A stretch of DNA of 33,240 nt, from the NCBI GenBank assembly GCA_004298505.1, contig SCRO01000091.1:1-33240 (forward strand), in the 5' to 3' direction. The DNA comes from Rhodanobacter sp. (lineage in GTDB: Bacteria; Pseudomonadota; Gammaproteobacteria; Xanthomonadales; Rhodanobacteraceae). This document shows positions 16,473 to 24,641 of this stretch, piece after piece; the stretch's first letter is position 1, and each line of letters starts with the position of its first letter. The notes beneath the pieces were generated by a model. The model made no database searches. It saw only the letters and a program-made list of their open reading frames with translations, and was not told the DNA's origin. Position numbers and translations under genes: made by a program.

Positions 16473-17693
16473 TCAGCATCCACGGGTGGAGTGCAGATCC
16501 AGCGAGCCCGGGGTCGTGTTCACCAACGGTACGAAATTGTCGTCCGGCGTGACTTCGCGTTTGCGGTGAATGAAGCGATAAAACGCATAAGTGGCAAGCA
16601 TTCCGTCGAGGACCGCGAACCAGACAAACAGCAGTTGCGGGCTCACCATGTTCATGAGGGCCCCAGCCGCCAGCGGTCCGACCGCCGAGCCGACACCGTT
16701 GACCAGCAGCACCGTGCTGGATGCCGACAAAAGCTCGTCGCTGTGCACGTAATCGACCAGGTGCGCCACGGCAATCGGATACAACGTAAAGCTCATGCCG
16801 CCGAACAGGAAGATCGCCACCATCGCCGCGGCCCCGCCGGCCGCCGGCAGCAACAGATTCGCCAGCGCCACCAGCGCTGCGATGACGCTGATCAGCGACA
16901 GCGCAAGACGGCGATCGATGCGGTCGGAAAAGCGGCCCAATGGCCATTGCAACACCACGCCACCTGCAATGGCGACGCTCATGTAGGTGCCGATTCCCTC
17001 GACGCCGAGGCCACGGGCCGCTGCATATAGCGGCAGCAGTCCCCAGAACGCGCCCAGCACCAGTCCGGAGGTGAACGCACTGACCAGTGCGGTAGGCGCC
17101 AGGCGAAACAGGCGTCTGATCTGCACCTGAGGCACCGAGCGAAGGTGTGGTTGCGGCTGACGCGTCGCGACCACCGGCAGGCTGGCGGCGCAAAACAGGA
17201 TCGCGACGACACAGAACAGCACGAAACCCTCGCCGCGAATACGCAAGAACTGCTGCGCGACGGCACTGGCTCCGAGGTTCACCATCATGTAGACCGCAAA
17301 TACCGAGCTGCGGTGTGCCGGGTTGGCCGCAGCGTTCAGCCAGCTTTCGATAACGGCGTACAACCCGACCAGCAGCAGTCCTTGAAGAACACGCAGAACG
17401 ATCCACACGCGGTAGGCCGGATCAAGCGCCTGTACCAGGACCACGACGGCCAGCAGCGCCGTACAGAACGCAAACGTACGGATGTGGCCGATGCGATGGG
17501 TCAACCGCGGGATCGCGTAGGTGCCGACCAGAAACCCGGCGTAATAGGCCGAGGTCAGCACCCCGATCATGGCCACGGAAAAGCCGAGTGCCTGTCCCTG
17601 CAACGCGATATGCGTGTGCAGCAAACCGACCCCCATCAACAGGAATGCGGTGCTCAGCAGCAGCGGCGTCGAGGTGCGAATACTGGAGAGCAT
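16473..17693 (-). CDS. MFS transporter, YcaD-like
   Basis: The 406-residue product has about twelve hydrophobic segments in two halves, with the cytoplasmic loop after segment 6 around residues 175-190. The helix 2-3 loop (AIPRLTHRIGHIRTF) and its counterpart in the second half (GRFSDRIDRRLALS) carry the MFS signature of glycine and basic residues. VLRVLQGLLLVGLYAVIESW, in helix 4, resembles the YcaD/UPF0226 group of putative exporters with unknown substrates. It stands alone. The preceding 320 bases up to the next gene show no feature. Confidence 0.9.
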   Translation of the reverse strand: MLSSIRTSTPLLLSTAFLLMGVGLLHTHIALQGQALGFSVAMIGVLTSAYYAGFLVGTYAIPRLTHRIGHIRTFAFCTALLAVVVLVQALDPAYRVWIVLRVLQGLLLVGLYAVIESWLNAAANPAHRSSVFAVYMMVNLGASAVAQQFLRIRGEGFVLFCVVAILFCAASLPVVATRQPQPHLRSVPQVQIRRLFRLAPTALVSAFTSGLVLGAFWGLLPLYAAARGLGVEGIGTYMSVAIAGGVVLQWPLGRFSDRIDRRLALSLISVIAALVALANLLLPAAGGAAAMVAIFLFGGMSFTLYPIAVAHLVDYVHSDELLSASSTVLLVNGVGSAVGPLAAGALMNMVSPQLLFVWFAVLDGMLATYAFYRFIHRKREVTPDDNFVPLVNTTPGSLDLHSTRGC

Positions 17694-18013
17694 AGGTCGG
17701 CAGGCAACGAAAGCACATGCTGCGCAGTCGCTAGCAAGGCTTGCGCCGGCAACGTGAGCACGTGAGACAAGGTGACCGTACGATAGGTGTCCCTGCTACT
17801 TTACAAGCCCGAATGCAAGGGCGGACAGGGTAACGCACAGTCGGGACATTCGCCAAAACTGGCCCGAGATTAATGTCATCTGGGCCAACCCGGACTGAAC
17901 ACCTGAAACACCGGGGTCAAGGCCGACCTTCTGCACGTTTTGCTCAATTACAGTGCACTTGCACCCCTGTCTTCAGTCCGCTGCTGGTGCGCCACGAACC
18001 GCGTCAGCGCCCA
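17694..18013. other. 320-base intergenic region, nothing recognised
   Basis: This gap lies between the start of the MFS gene and the end of the YedE-like gene. No gene, strong hairpin with T-run or repeat was seen. It should hold the MFS promoter, but no convincing -35/-10 pair could be picked. Confidence 0.5.
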
Positions 18014-18460
18014 TTACGACAGCGGTAAAGGGGTCCTGACTCTGTTATCCAGCTCGACAGCAAAGGCTGCAGGGAGCCACCAGCCCGCCAGCATGGCCAC
18101 CAGCAGCAGCCACAGCGAAGCGTCGCCGCCACTGAGCGAGGCCAGCACCGGGCCAGGGCAGTAACCGGCAATGCCCCAGCCGATACCGAACAATGCGGCG
18201 CCGCCGACCAATCGCATATCGAGGGCACGGACCGTCGGCAGCTCGAAGCTGGCGTCAAACAGCGGTTTCGACCGCCGCAGCACCCACCGATAACCGATCG
18301 CGGTGGTAAGCACCGCGCCGCCCATGACGAACACCAACTGCGCATTCCATTGACCGAAGACATCCAGGAAACCGAGCACCACGGCGGGATCAGTCATGCC
18401 ACCCAAACTGAGACCCGCGCCGAACACCAGACCCGCCAGTAACGCCGCCAGGATTTTCAC
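18014..18460 (-). CDS. YeeE/YedE family protein, DUF6691 half
   Basis: The 148-residue membrane protein has about four hydrophobic segments. The family marks are LSLGGMTDPAVVLGFLDVFG (about 18-37) and FGIGWGIAGYCPGPVLASL, with the conserved cysteine in the GYCPGP turn. Members of the pair are thought to import or handle reduced sulfur (thiosulfate, persulfide); E. coli YeeE takes up thiosulfate through cysteines in membrane loops. It starts at GTG 18460 and overlaps the upstream partner by GTGA. The last 20 residues (VELDNRVRTPLPLS) are unlike the family and may be a replaced tail. Confidence 0.88.
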   Translation of the reverse strand: MKILAALLAGLVFGAGLSLGGMTDPAVVLGFLDVFGQWNAQLVFVMGGAVLTTAIGYRWVLRRSKPLFDASFELPTVRALDMRLVGGAALFGIGWGIAGYCPGPVLASLSGGDASLWLLLVAMLAGWWLPAAFAVELDNRVRTPLPLS

Positions 18461-18885
18461 CACGACACACCCCCAGCCACATGGCGCAACACATAGGTCG
18501 TGGCAAAAGCCGAGACCATGAACGTGCCAGTGGCCAGTAGCGAGCGCGGTGAGAGCCGAGCAAGGCCACACACGCCGTGCCCGCTGGTGCAGCCGTTGCT
18601 CAGCCGCGTGCCCACACCCACCAGCAAGCCTGCGACAAGCATCCATGGCCAGGGAGCCACCGGCACCCGAATACCACTGTCGCCGCGTATCAGCAGCAAC
18701 AACATAGGCGCCACCACCAGACCTGCGACGAAAGCAATCCGCCATGCGCGGTCGCGGTGTTGTCCAATCAGCAAATTGCCGGTGATGCCGCTGATACCAG
18801 CTATGCGCCCCAGCGCCGCCATCAGCCAGACCGTCGAGAGACCAATCATCACGCCGCCAAGCGCGGACAACAGGTAGAGATTCAT
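18457..18885 (-). CDS. YeeE/YedE family membrane protein, first half
   Basis: The 142-residue product has about four membrane segments. It starts MNLYLLSALGGVMIGLSTVW and carries the family motif SNGCTSGHGVCGLARLSPRS, whose cysteines are the expected sulfur relay. Together with the following DUF6691 protein it equals one full-length two-domain YedE. AAGGA stands 10 bases before the ATG at 18885. OsmC and a DUF442/Blh protein are divergent neighbours, so the group looks like a sulfide/persulfide response set. No regulator of the BigR/ArsR type is present in the window. Confidence 0.9.
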   Translation of the reverse strand: MNLYLLSALGGVMIGLSTVWLMAALGRIAGISGITGNLLIGQHRDRAWRIAFVAGLVVAPMLLLLIRGDSGIRVPVAPWPWMLVAGLLVGVGTRLSNGCTSGHGVCGLARLSPRSLLATGTFMVSAFATTYVLRHVAGGVSW

Positions 18886-18953
18886 CCGCAAGACATCCTT
18901 CGTTTAACGGTTCGAAAATACTCCGCGCCCTCCCGACAAGGCAAAACACTTTT

Positions 18954-18975
18954 CGTTATCTCGTTATTCCGTTAT
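18954..18975. repeat. three 8-bp spaced CGTTAT repeats upstream of the YedE pair
   Basis: CGTTAT occurs at 18954-18959, 18962-18967 and 18970-18975, exactly 8 bases apart (ATAACG on the coding strand of the YedE genes). It lies about 70 bases before the first YedE start. This could be a regulator binding array or simple slippage; no matching regulator is in the window. Confidence 0.6.
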
Positions 18976-19003
18976 TTTGACCTTGCCACCAAACAACGGG
19001 GAA

Positions 19004-19057
19004 GGTGTCAGTGACGATTCGAACGATCGCTGGCCGTACGGAATTGTCCCGGACACC
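19004..19057. repeat. palindromic repeat, copy 1 of 3
   Basis: GGTGTCAGTGACGATT (19004-19019) and AATTGTCCCGGACACC (19042-19057) form an imperfect inverted repeat around 22 bases. The arms match those of the perfect copy at 27616-27690 (GGTGTCAGGGACAATT/AATTGTCCCTGACACC) with two and one differences. It lies in the divergent space between the YedE pair and osmC. Confidence 0.6.
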
Positions 19058-19178
19058 ATTCTTCATATAACGCAAACGCATCAGTGACTTCCAAACAAGC
19101 CTTTGGGATTATCAAAAGCGGGCCTTATCATGGCGACGCACGTACCCTCCCTCACGACTTGTCCCGGAGAACATCGCC

Positions 19179-19631
19179 ATGGCGACGCAGCAGTTCCACG
19201 CCCACGCCCGCTTGCAAGACGGCGTGAAAGTAGCCGTTCAGGCGCGCCAGTTTTCGATCACCATCGACGAGCCCGAGGGGCTGGGCGGCACGGATAAAGG
19301 CATGAATCCCGTGGAGCTTTTGCTGGGGTCGCTGGCGGCCTGCCAGTCGATCGTGGCGCGCGTCTACGCCGAGCAGTTCAAGGTGCAACTGGATGACTTC
19401 CAGGTGGAAGTGGTCGGCGACATCGATCTGGACGGCTTTTTCGGCAAGTCCGGTGTGCGGCCGGGTTATTCGGACATCCGCTACAACTTCCATATCCAGA
19501 GCCCTTCACCGCAGGAACGGATCAACCGGTTCATCGACCATCTGCAGAAGGTGTGCCCGGTGGGCGACACCCTCGCCAACACGGTCAAGCTGGCGCTCAA
19601 TAACGTGGTGATGAACCGGCAGGCCGCATAA
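19179..19631 (+). CDS. OsmC family protein
   Basis: The 150-residue product has the OsmC fold marks. Peroxidatic C55 sits in GSLAACQSIVARVYA and resolving C126 in KVCPVGDTL, with KGMNPVELLLGSLAAC preceding. OsmC/Ohr proteins reduce organic hydroperoxides, and several act on persulfides or sulfide-derived species. Its place between a YeeE/YedE pair and a DUF442 protein favours a sulfur role, but that is inference. GGAG lies nine bases before the ATG at 19179. Confidence 0.93.
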   Translation: MATQQFHAHARLQDGVKVAVQARQFSITIDEPEGLGGTDKGMNPVELLLGSLAACQSIVARVYAEQFKVQLDDFQVEVVGDIDLDGFFGKSGVRPGYSDIRYNFHIQSPSPQERINRFIDHLQKVCPVGDTLANTVKLALNNVVMNRQAA

Positions 19632-19816
19632 CGGCGCGCGCCGCCCCTTGCGCGACCCGGGTCCGCGCCGGAAATTCACGCGTTTCTGACCTTCACGCAC
19701 AGTTTTTACTCTACGGCGCAGCATGGCGAGTGGTAGTCGCACGTGGCGACACAGCTTTGCCGGCACAGCCTGGAAAGGCTCCAGGGCTAACTTGAATCTG
19801 TGTGGAGCTGACAATC

Positions 19817-20203
19817 ATGATTGACCCATCTACCTTGTTGGACAACGCCTGCCAGCCCGAGCCGGGCCTGCTCACTGGCGGACAGCCCAGTCGCGCGTGC
19901 CTGGAAGCGGCGCGTAATGCAGGCTATCGCACCGTAGTCAACTTGCGTCCGACCGGTGAGTTCACCGGGTTCGACGAAGGCAGCGTAGTGCGCAAACTCG
20001 GGCTTGACTACGTAAACATCCCGGTCGCCGGTGCGGACGGCTTGAACGCAGCCGCGGTGGAGTCAATCGATGCGGTGCTCACCGACCAGCGGCGGCGCCC
20101 GGTGCTGATCCATTGCAGCACCGGCAACCGGGCAGGCGCGTTGATCGCGATGGATGCCTGCCGCAAATCGGACCACGCCCTCGCCATCGACCGAGTGGCC
20201 TAA
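19817..20203 (+). CDS. DUF442 (Blh-like) phosphatase-fold protein
   Basis: The 128-residue product has the beta-lactamase-hydrolase-like N-terminal domain. It opens with PGLLTGGQPSRACLEAARNA and GYRTVVNLRP, and the active-site loop is VLIHCSTGNRAGALIA, with C100 and R105 in phosphatase-like positions. In other bacteria this domain is linked to sulfide detoxification with a persulfide dioxygenase and YeeE/YedE proteins, as seen nearby. GGAG stands nine bases before the ATG at 19817. The last residues (ACRKSDHALAIDRVA) are short compared with the family, and the stop overlaps the convergent metB stop by four bases, so the C-terminus may be truncated. Confidence 0.85.
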   Translation: MIDPSTLLDNACQPEPGLLTGGQPSRACLEAARNAGYRTVVNLRPTGEFTGFDEGSVVRKLGLDYVNIPVAGADGLNAAAVESIDAVLTDQRRRPVLIHCSTGNRAGALIAMDACRKSDHALAIDRVA

Positions 20204-21372
20204 GCCAGCGCCTGTTCCAGATCCGCGATCAAATCGTCTGCATCCTCCAGCCCGACCGACAACCGCAGCATGGCGTCCGAGATACCGCGACGGGTACGCT
20301 CTTCCGGCGTCAATCCATGGTGGGTGGTGGTGCACGGCTGGGTTACCAGGCTTTCCGCGCCCCCAAGGCTCGGTGCCAGGGCGAACAGCTTCAACCGGTC
20401 GGCGACGCGCGTGGCATCTTCGCCGTTGCCGGCTACCTCGATCGTCAGCATGCCCCCGAATCCGTGCATTTGGTCCTTGGCCAGCGCATGCCCAGCGAAC
20501 TCGGGCAGGCCGGGAAAGTAGACCCGGCGGACCTTGGGGTGGCGCTCCATGGCTTCGGCGATGCGCTGGGCCGACTCGTTTTGCCGACGCACGCGCACGA
20601 CTAGGGTACGTAGGCTGCGGGCGAGCAATGACGCGGTGGTCGGGGCGATCATCGAGCCGAGATTCTTGCGCCAGTTCCATACCGGCATCAGCAAGTCCTT
20701 CGACCCCATCAAGACGCCCGCGGTGAGGTCGCTGTGTCCGCCGAGATATTTGGTGGCGCTGTGCACGACAAAATCCGCACCCAGTTCCAGCGGGCGCTGA
20801 TTGACCGGCGAGGCGAACGTGTTGTCGACCGCGACTCGCGCACCGCGGGCATGCGCCTTCGCGGCAATCGCCCGGATGTCGAACAATTCGAGGGTGGGAT
20901 TGGTGGGCGTCTCGAAAAATACCAGCTTCGCGCCGGCGGCCAGCAAGGTGTCCAATTGATCCAGTTCGCGGCCAAGTATCAAATCGGTTTTGATCCCCAG
21001 CAACGGCAACTGGCTGCCCAGCAGCTCCAGGGTTCCGCCGTAAGCATCACCGATACAGACAACGCCCTCACGCCCATGCGTCAAAAACAAGGCCGCCTCG
21101 GCGGCCATCCCGGAGCAAAAAGTCCAGGCCATCTCCGCACCCTCAAGACCGGCGAGCGTTTCTTCGATGGCAAAGATCGACGGGTTCAGGCCGTAGCGCG
21201 TATACAGACTTCCCGCTTTGCGGCCATCGACGACATCGAGCAGAGCCGCCGTCGATGGAAACGCAAAGGTGGTAGTATCGTACACTGGAAGGTGCGGACT
21301 GCCATGCGCGTCCTTGAAACTGTGGCCGTGAATGGTGCGCGTGGACAAGCCGGGCTTGCTGCTCTGGGTCAT
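20200..21372 (-). CDS. metB: cystathionine gamma-synthase family PLP enzyme
   Basis: The 390-residue product is a full-length trans-sulfuration enzyme. PLP is held by K208 in HSATKYLGGHSD, D183 in VAVDNTFASP and the SGMAAEAALF phosphate loop (88-97); SLYTRYGLNPS (55-65) is the neighbouring-subunit loop. The family covers cystathionine gamma-synthase, O-succinylhomoserine sulfhydrylase and gamma-lyases. The position next to the homoserine-producing thrA favours a biosynthetic MetB or MetZ role, but sequence alone does not settle it. A strong ribosome site (CAGGAG) precedes the ATG at 21372. It converges with the DUF442 gene. Confidence 0.9.
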   Translation of the reverse strand: MTQSSKPGLSTRTIHGHSFKDAHGSPHLPVYDTTTFAFPSTAALLDVVDGRKAGSLYTRYGLNPSIFAIEETLAGLEGAEMAWTFCSGMAAEAALFLTHGREGVVCIGDAYGGTLELLGSQLPLLGIKTDLILGRELDQLDTLLAAGAKLVFFETPTNPTLELFDIRAIAAKAHARGARVAVDNTFASPVNQRPLELGADFVVHSATKYLGGHSDLTAGVLMGSKDLLMPVWNWRKNLGSMIAPTTASLLARSLRTLVVRVRRQNESAQRIAEAMERHPKVRRVYFPGLPEFAGHALAKDQMHGFGGMLTIEVAGNGEDATRVADRLKLFALAPSLGGAESLVTQPCTTTHHGLTPEERTRRGISDAMLRLSVGLEDADDLIADLEQALA

Positions 21373-21397
21373 TGGGGTCTCCTGGTCATTCTTGCTG

Positions 21398-21410
21398 CCG
21401 TCTGAGACGG
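21398..21410. promoter_or_regulatory. 13-bp palindrome in the metB leader
   Basis: CCGTCT-G-AGACGG is a perfect palindrome 26-38 bases before the metB start. It could be an operator for a methionine-pathway regulator. It does not match the MetJ box (AGACGTCT repeats) or a MetR site closely enough to name one. Confidence 0.35.
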
Positions 21411-21432
21411 TACGATGTTCAACTCGGGGTGT

Positions 21433-21669
21433 TCAGAACGAGATTACCTTGTCGTTACCGATGACCCATTCTGCCAGCACCGGCATAGTGACTTGACGGC
21501 GCGGATTGGTTGCAACCGGGCGGCCTGCGCGCTTGACGGTACCGCGCTTGGGCATGGCACCCGTCAGTTCCGGAAGCTCCATGTACTCGCTTGCCTTTGT
21601 CTTGCGCGAGTCCACGCGCTTGAGCTGAGACTTCAAGTTACGGACTGATACGGGCTTGTTCGCCTTCAT
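21433..21669 (-). CDS. brnA: BrnA-like antitoxin with altered C-terminus
   Basis: The 78-residue frame holds the N-terminal and central part of a BrnA antitoxin: NLKSQLKRVDSRKTKASEYM, ELPELTGAMPKRGTVKRAGR and PVATNPRRQVT. In BrnA the segment GRPxxxNPKxxVTLRLDADV leads into the ribbon-helix-helix DNA-binding part. Here the sequence leaves the family after VT and ends as MPVLAEWVIGNDKVISF. The DNA-binding domain is therefore lost, and this is probably a decayed gene. It lies directly after the BrnT-like toxin gene, the normal order. Confidence 0.6.
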   Translation of the reverse strand: MKANKPVSVRNLKSQLKRVDSRKTKASEYMELPELTGAMPKRGTVKRAGRPVATNPRRQVTMPVLAEWVIGNDKVISF

Positions 21670-21674
21670 TGGCC

Positions 21675-21902
21675 TTATCTCATGCCGAAGATGTGTCGGA
21701 CTGCTGCTCTTGGCGTACAGCCAATCACCACGAGGCGACCGGCCAGGTGGCCGAAGCAGGTCAGGCGCGTCTCGCCGTAGTCCCGGCGGGTGTCCTCGAC
21801 CTCGAAAATGAAGCCAGAGAAGACTGCTGGGGCATCCTCGAAGTCGAGGCCGCGCTCAGCCAGCGTCTTCTGGTGTCTGCCCAAGTCGTAGCTGATACGC
21901 AC
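21675..21902 (-). pseudogene. brnT: BrnT-like toxin, frameshifted near its end
   Basis: The 75-residue frame matches BrnT, a RelE-fold ribonuclease toxin: MRISYDLGRHQKTLAERGLD, then EVEDTRRDYGETRLTCFGHL and VVIGCTPRAAVRHIFGMR. The normal continuation MRKANEREQAR is present in the next frame after the stop (GCCAATGAAGGCGAACAAGC reads ANEGEQ), so a single-base change at the codons after ATGAGA introduced a TAA. About a dozen C-terminal residues are lost. Activity is doubtful but not excluded. Confidence 0.65.
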
Positions 21903-21941
21903 CTACTCATGCTGACTACAACAATAGGTCGATGCAAGAGC

Positions 21942-22021
21942 CAGGAATGGTGGCAGAAACCTTTTGAGCACATCGAAGCCGTGAGGAAAGGTGCCAAGAA
22001 TAAGCAATTGCCCTGGACACG
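21942..22021. repeat. palindromic repeat, degenerate copy 2 of 3
   Basis: The stretch lines up along its length with 27604-27690. AATGGTGGCAG, GAGCACATCGAAGCCGTGAG, AAAGGTGCCAAGAAT and ATTGCCCTGGACAC match AATGGTGTCAG, GGGCACCTCGAAGTCGTGAA, AAAGGTGTCAAGAAT and ATTGTCCCTGACAC. About three quarters of positions agree. It is in the same orientation as that copy, so the two flank the thrA-to-phospholipase segment as direct repeats. Confidence 0.6.
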
Positions 22022-22069
22022 AATGGCAATCGCGCGTTACGTGCGTGGAAATGCTACGTTGCTAGACTT

Positions 22070-22109
22070 GACCCCGTGCTCGACCCCGTGCTCCGCTGAC
22101 CCCGTGCTC
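22070..22109. repeat. three copies of GACCCCGTGCTC upstream of thrA
   Basis: GACCCCGTGCTC occurs at 22070-22081, immediately again at 22082-22093, and after four bases at 22098-22109. It ends 42 bases before the thrA start. It may be a slippage product or a regulator array in the thr leader. The 9-base direct core GACCCCGTG is C-rich and could pair with GGGG at 22130-22133. Confidence 0.7.
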
Positions 22110-22119
22110 CGGTCCGTTA

Positions 22120-22146
22120 CCTCCGGTGCGGGGCTCCACAAGGAGG
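22120..22146 (+). promoter_or_regulatory. thrA ribosome site with a complementary upstream element
   Basis: The strong thrA Shine-Dalgarno GGAGG (22142-22146, five bases before the ATG at 22152) is complementary to CCTCC at 22120-22124. Pairing would hide the site in a hairpin with a 17-base loop. This hints at translational control but is a short match that could be chance. Confidence 0.35.
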
Positions 22147-22151
22147 CCCTG

Positions 22152-24641
22152 ATGAAATCCCTCGCAACGCCACTTCCTGCTGCTGCCGACGTTGCAGCCG
22201 CACCCACTTGCCGCGTGCACAAGTTCGGCGGTTCCAGCGTGGCCGATGCCACCTGCTTCCGGTGCGTGGCCTCCATCATCCGTACCGCCGAAGGAGGCCT
22301 GAAGGTGGCGGTGGTATCGGCCATGCACGGCACCACGGATGTCCTGGTCGACATGGCCGTGACGGCAGCCACACGCGGTGACTGGCAGACAGCCTGGGAT
22401 GCGTTGCGCCAGCGTCACCTGGCCACGGCAACCGAGCTGACCGGAGTCGCCGAGAGCCCCACCCACGCACGTCTGCGTACTTCATTCGATGACCTGGCCG
22501 CACGGCTGCAGGCACTGACGGTACTCGGCCTGGCCAGCACCGAGGCAGTAGAACCGGTGCACGGCATGGGTGAGTTGTGGAGCGCCGGCCTGCTGCGCGA
22601 CCTGCTGGCGCAAAGCGGCGAGGCCGACCTGCTGGACGCACGCGACGTGCTGGTAGTGCAGCGCGGCGAGCTCGGCATGATGGTCGACTGGGACACCAGC
22701 GCCGAACGCCTCGCCACGTGGCGCACCGGCCACCATGCACCGATGATCGTGGTCACCGGCTTCATCGCCAGCGACCGCCACGGACGCGCCACCACGCTGG
22801 GGCGCAACGGTAGCGATTACTCGGCAGCGATCATGGCGCGCCTGTTCGCGGCTGCCGAACTGACCTTGTGGGGTGACACCGATGGCGTGCTCTCGGCCGA
22901 CCCGCGGCTGGTACCCGATGCCGTCTCGCTGCCTACGTTGAGCTACAACGAGGCCTGCGAGATGGCCTACTTCGGTGCGCGCGTGATTCACCCGCAGACG
23001 CTGGCGCCGGTGATCGCCGCCGGCACGCCGCTGCGTATCCGCAATGTGCTGGCGCCGCAGGCGCCGGGTACGCGTATCACCGCGCAGTCCGACGGTACGC
23101 CAGTCAAGGGCATCACCGCGGTGACCGGGCTGGCCCTGGTCACCATCGAGGGCGCCGGCATGATCGGTGTACCCGGCACCGCGGAGCGCGCGTTCGGCGC
23201 GCTACACACCGCCGGTGTGTCGGTGGTGATGATCTCGCAAGGCTCGTCCGAGCATTCGATCTGCTGCGTGGTGCGTGCCGGCGAGGCCCAACACGCACGC
23301 GATGCGCTGCAACACGCGTTCGCGCTGGAACTGGCCGATGCCAGCATCCACGCCATCGCCAGCGATGCCGGCGTCGGCGTGCTGGCCGTGGTTGGCGACG
23401 GCATGGTCGGCTCGCCGGGCACGGCCGCGCGCCTGTTTGGCGCACTGGCGCGCGCCGGTGTGAACGTGCGCGCCATCGCCCAGGGTGCGTCCGAGCGCAA
23501 CATCTCAGTGGCCTTGGCCGAGCATGACGTGGCACGCGCCATCCGCGCCGCGCACGCGGCGTTCTGGTTGTCGCCGCAGACACTCAGTGTGGGTCTCATC
23601 GGTCCAGGACGCGTCGGCCGCGTGCTTCTGGAGCAGATCGCCGAAGCGCGCGAACGCCTGTGCCGCGACGTGCAATTGGACCTGCGCGTACGCGCGTTGG
23701 CGGACAGCCGGCACATGTGGCTGGGCCACGCCGGCGCCATACCCCTCAAGCTGGACGAGTCAGCGGCCGCCTGCGACCTGGACGCACTGACTGCGCACGT
23801 GCACGCCGAACACCTGCCGCACGCGGTCATCATCGATTGTTCAGCCAGCGATGCCGTGGCGGCACGCTATCCGGCGTGGTTGGCCGCCGGCATTCATGTG
23901 GTCACGCCCAACAAGCACGCGGGCGCCGGTGACCTGGCGCGCTGGCGGGCGATCCGCGCCGCCTGCGCGCACAGCGGCAGCCGTTTCCGCTACGAGGCCA
24001 CCGTCGGCGCCGGACTGCCGGTGATCCAGACCCTGCGCGAACTGCTCGACACCGGCGATACGCTGGTAGCCATCGATGGCGTCCTCTCCGGCACGCTGGC
24101 GTGGCTGTTCAACAGTTACGACGGCAGCGTGCCGTTTTCCACCTTGGTGCGTCGTGCGCACGAACTGGGCTACACCGAACCCGACCCGCGCGAGGATCTG
24201 TCGGGCATGGACGTGGCACGCAAGCTGGTGATCATGGCGCGCGAAGCGGGCATGCACTTGAGCCTCGCCGACGTCGAGGTGGCAAGCCTGGTGCCGGCCG
24301 AGCTGGTCGAGGTGCCACGCGAACAGGTACTGGATGGACTGCACGTGATCGACGACGCCATGGCCGAACGTCTGCACCAAGCGCGCGAACAGGGGCAGGT
24401 GCTGCGTCACGTTGCGCACATGGACGCCGAGGGTAGGGCACGCGTTGGCGTGGCCGCGTTGCCGGCCGACCATGCATTCGCGCACCTGCGCCTGACCGAC
24501 AACTGCGTGCAGTTCACCACCCGCCGCTATCACGACAATCCGTTGGTGGTGCAGGGACCGGGTGCCGGTCCCGAAGTCACCGCCGCCGGCGTGTTCGCCG
24601 ATCTGCTGCGCATCGGCAGCTACTTGGGAGCGCGTCTGTGA
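22152..24641 (+). CDS. thrA: bifunctional aspartokinase / homoserine dehydrogenase
   Basis: The 829-residue fusion catalyses the first and third steps from aspartate to homoserine, the shared precursor of threonine and methionine. The kinase domain carries HKFGGSSVADA (K24) and TTLGRNGSDYSAA. Two ACT-like regulatory units follow (about 320-470, LVTIEGAGMIGVPGTAERAF and LAVVGDGMVGSPGTAARLFG), which usually bind threonine for feedback. The dehydrogenase NADP site is GLIGPGRVG near residue 480, with VVTPNKHA and the GTLAWLFN and EPDPREDLSGMDVARK signatures further on. The ATG at 22152 has AGGAGG before it. All key motifs are intact, in contrast to thrB, which overlaps it by GTGA. Confidence 0.97.
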   Translation: MKSLATPLPAAADVAAAPTCRVHKFGGSSVADATCFRCVASIIRTAEGGLKVAVVSAMHGTTDVLVDMAVTAATRGDWQTAWDALRQRHLATATELTGVAESPTHARLRTSFDDLAARLQALTVLGLASTEAVEPVHGMGELWSAGLLRDLLAQSGEADLLDARDVLVVQRGELGMMVDWDTSAERLATWRTGHHAPMIVVTGFIASDRHGRATTLGRNGSDYSAAIMARLFAAAELTLWGDTDGVLSADPRLVPDAVSLPTLSYNEACEMAYFGARVIHPQTLAPVIAAGTPLRIRNVLAPQAPGTRITAQSDGTPVKGITAVTGLALVTIEGAGMIGVPGTAERAFGALHTAGVSVVMISQGSSEHSICCVVRAGEAQHARDALQHAFALELADASIHAIASDAGVGVLAVVGDGMVGSPGTAARLFGALARAGVNVRAIAQGASERNISVALAEHDVARAIRAAHAAFWLSPQTLSVGLIGPGRVGRVLLEQIAEARERLCRDVQLDLRVRALADSRHMWLGHAGAIPLKLDESAAACDLDALTAHVHAEHLPHAVIIDCSASDAVAARYPAWLAAGIHVVTPNKHAGAGDLARWRAIRAACAHSGSRFRYEATVGAGLPVIQTLRELLDTGDTLVAIDGVLSGTLAWLFNSYDGSVPFSTLVRRAHELGYTEPDPREDLSGMDVARKLVIMAREAGMHLSLADVEVASLVPAELVEVPREQVLDGLHVIDDAMAERLHQAREQGQVLRHVAHMDAEGRARVGVAALPADHAFAHLRLTDNCVQFTTRRYHDNPLVVQGPGAGPEVTAAGVFADLLRIGSYLGARL

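Noticed and set aside
22023-22151. thr leader peptide or attenuator
   Set aside because: The in-frame upstream codons include only a few Thr codons and no Ile run, and there is no terminator hairpin with a T-run before thrA.
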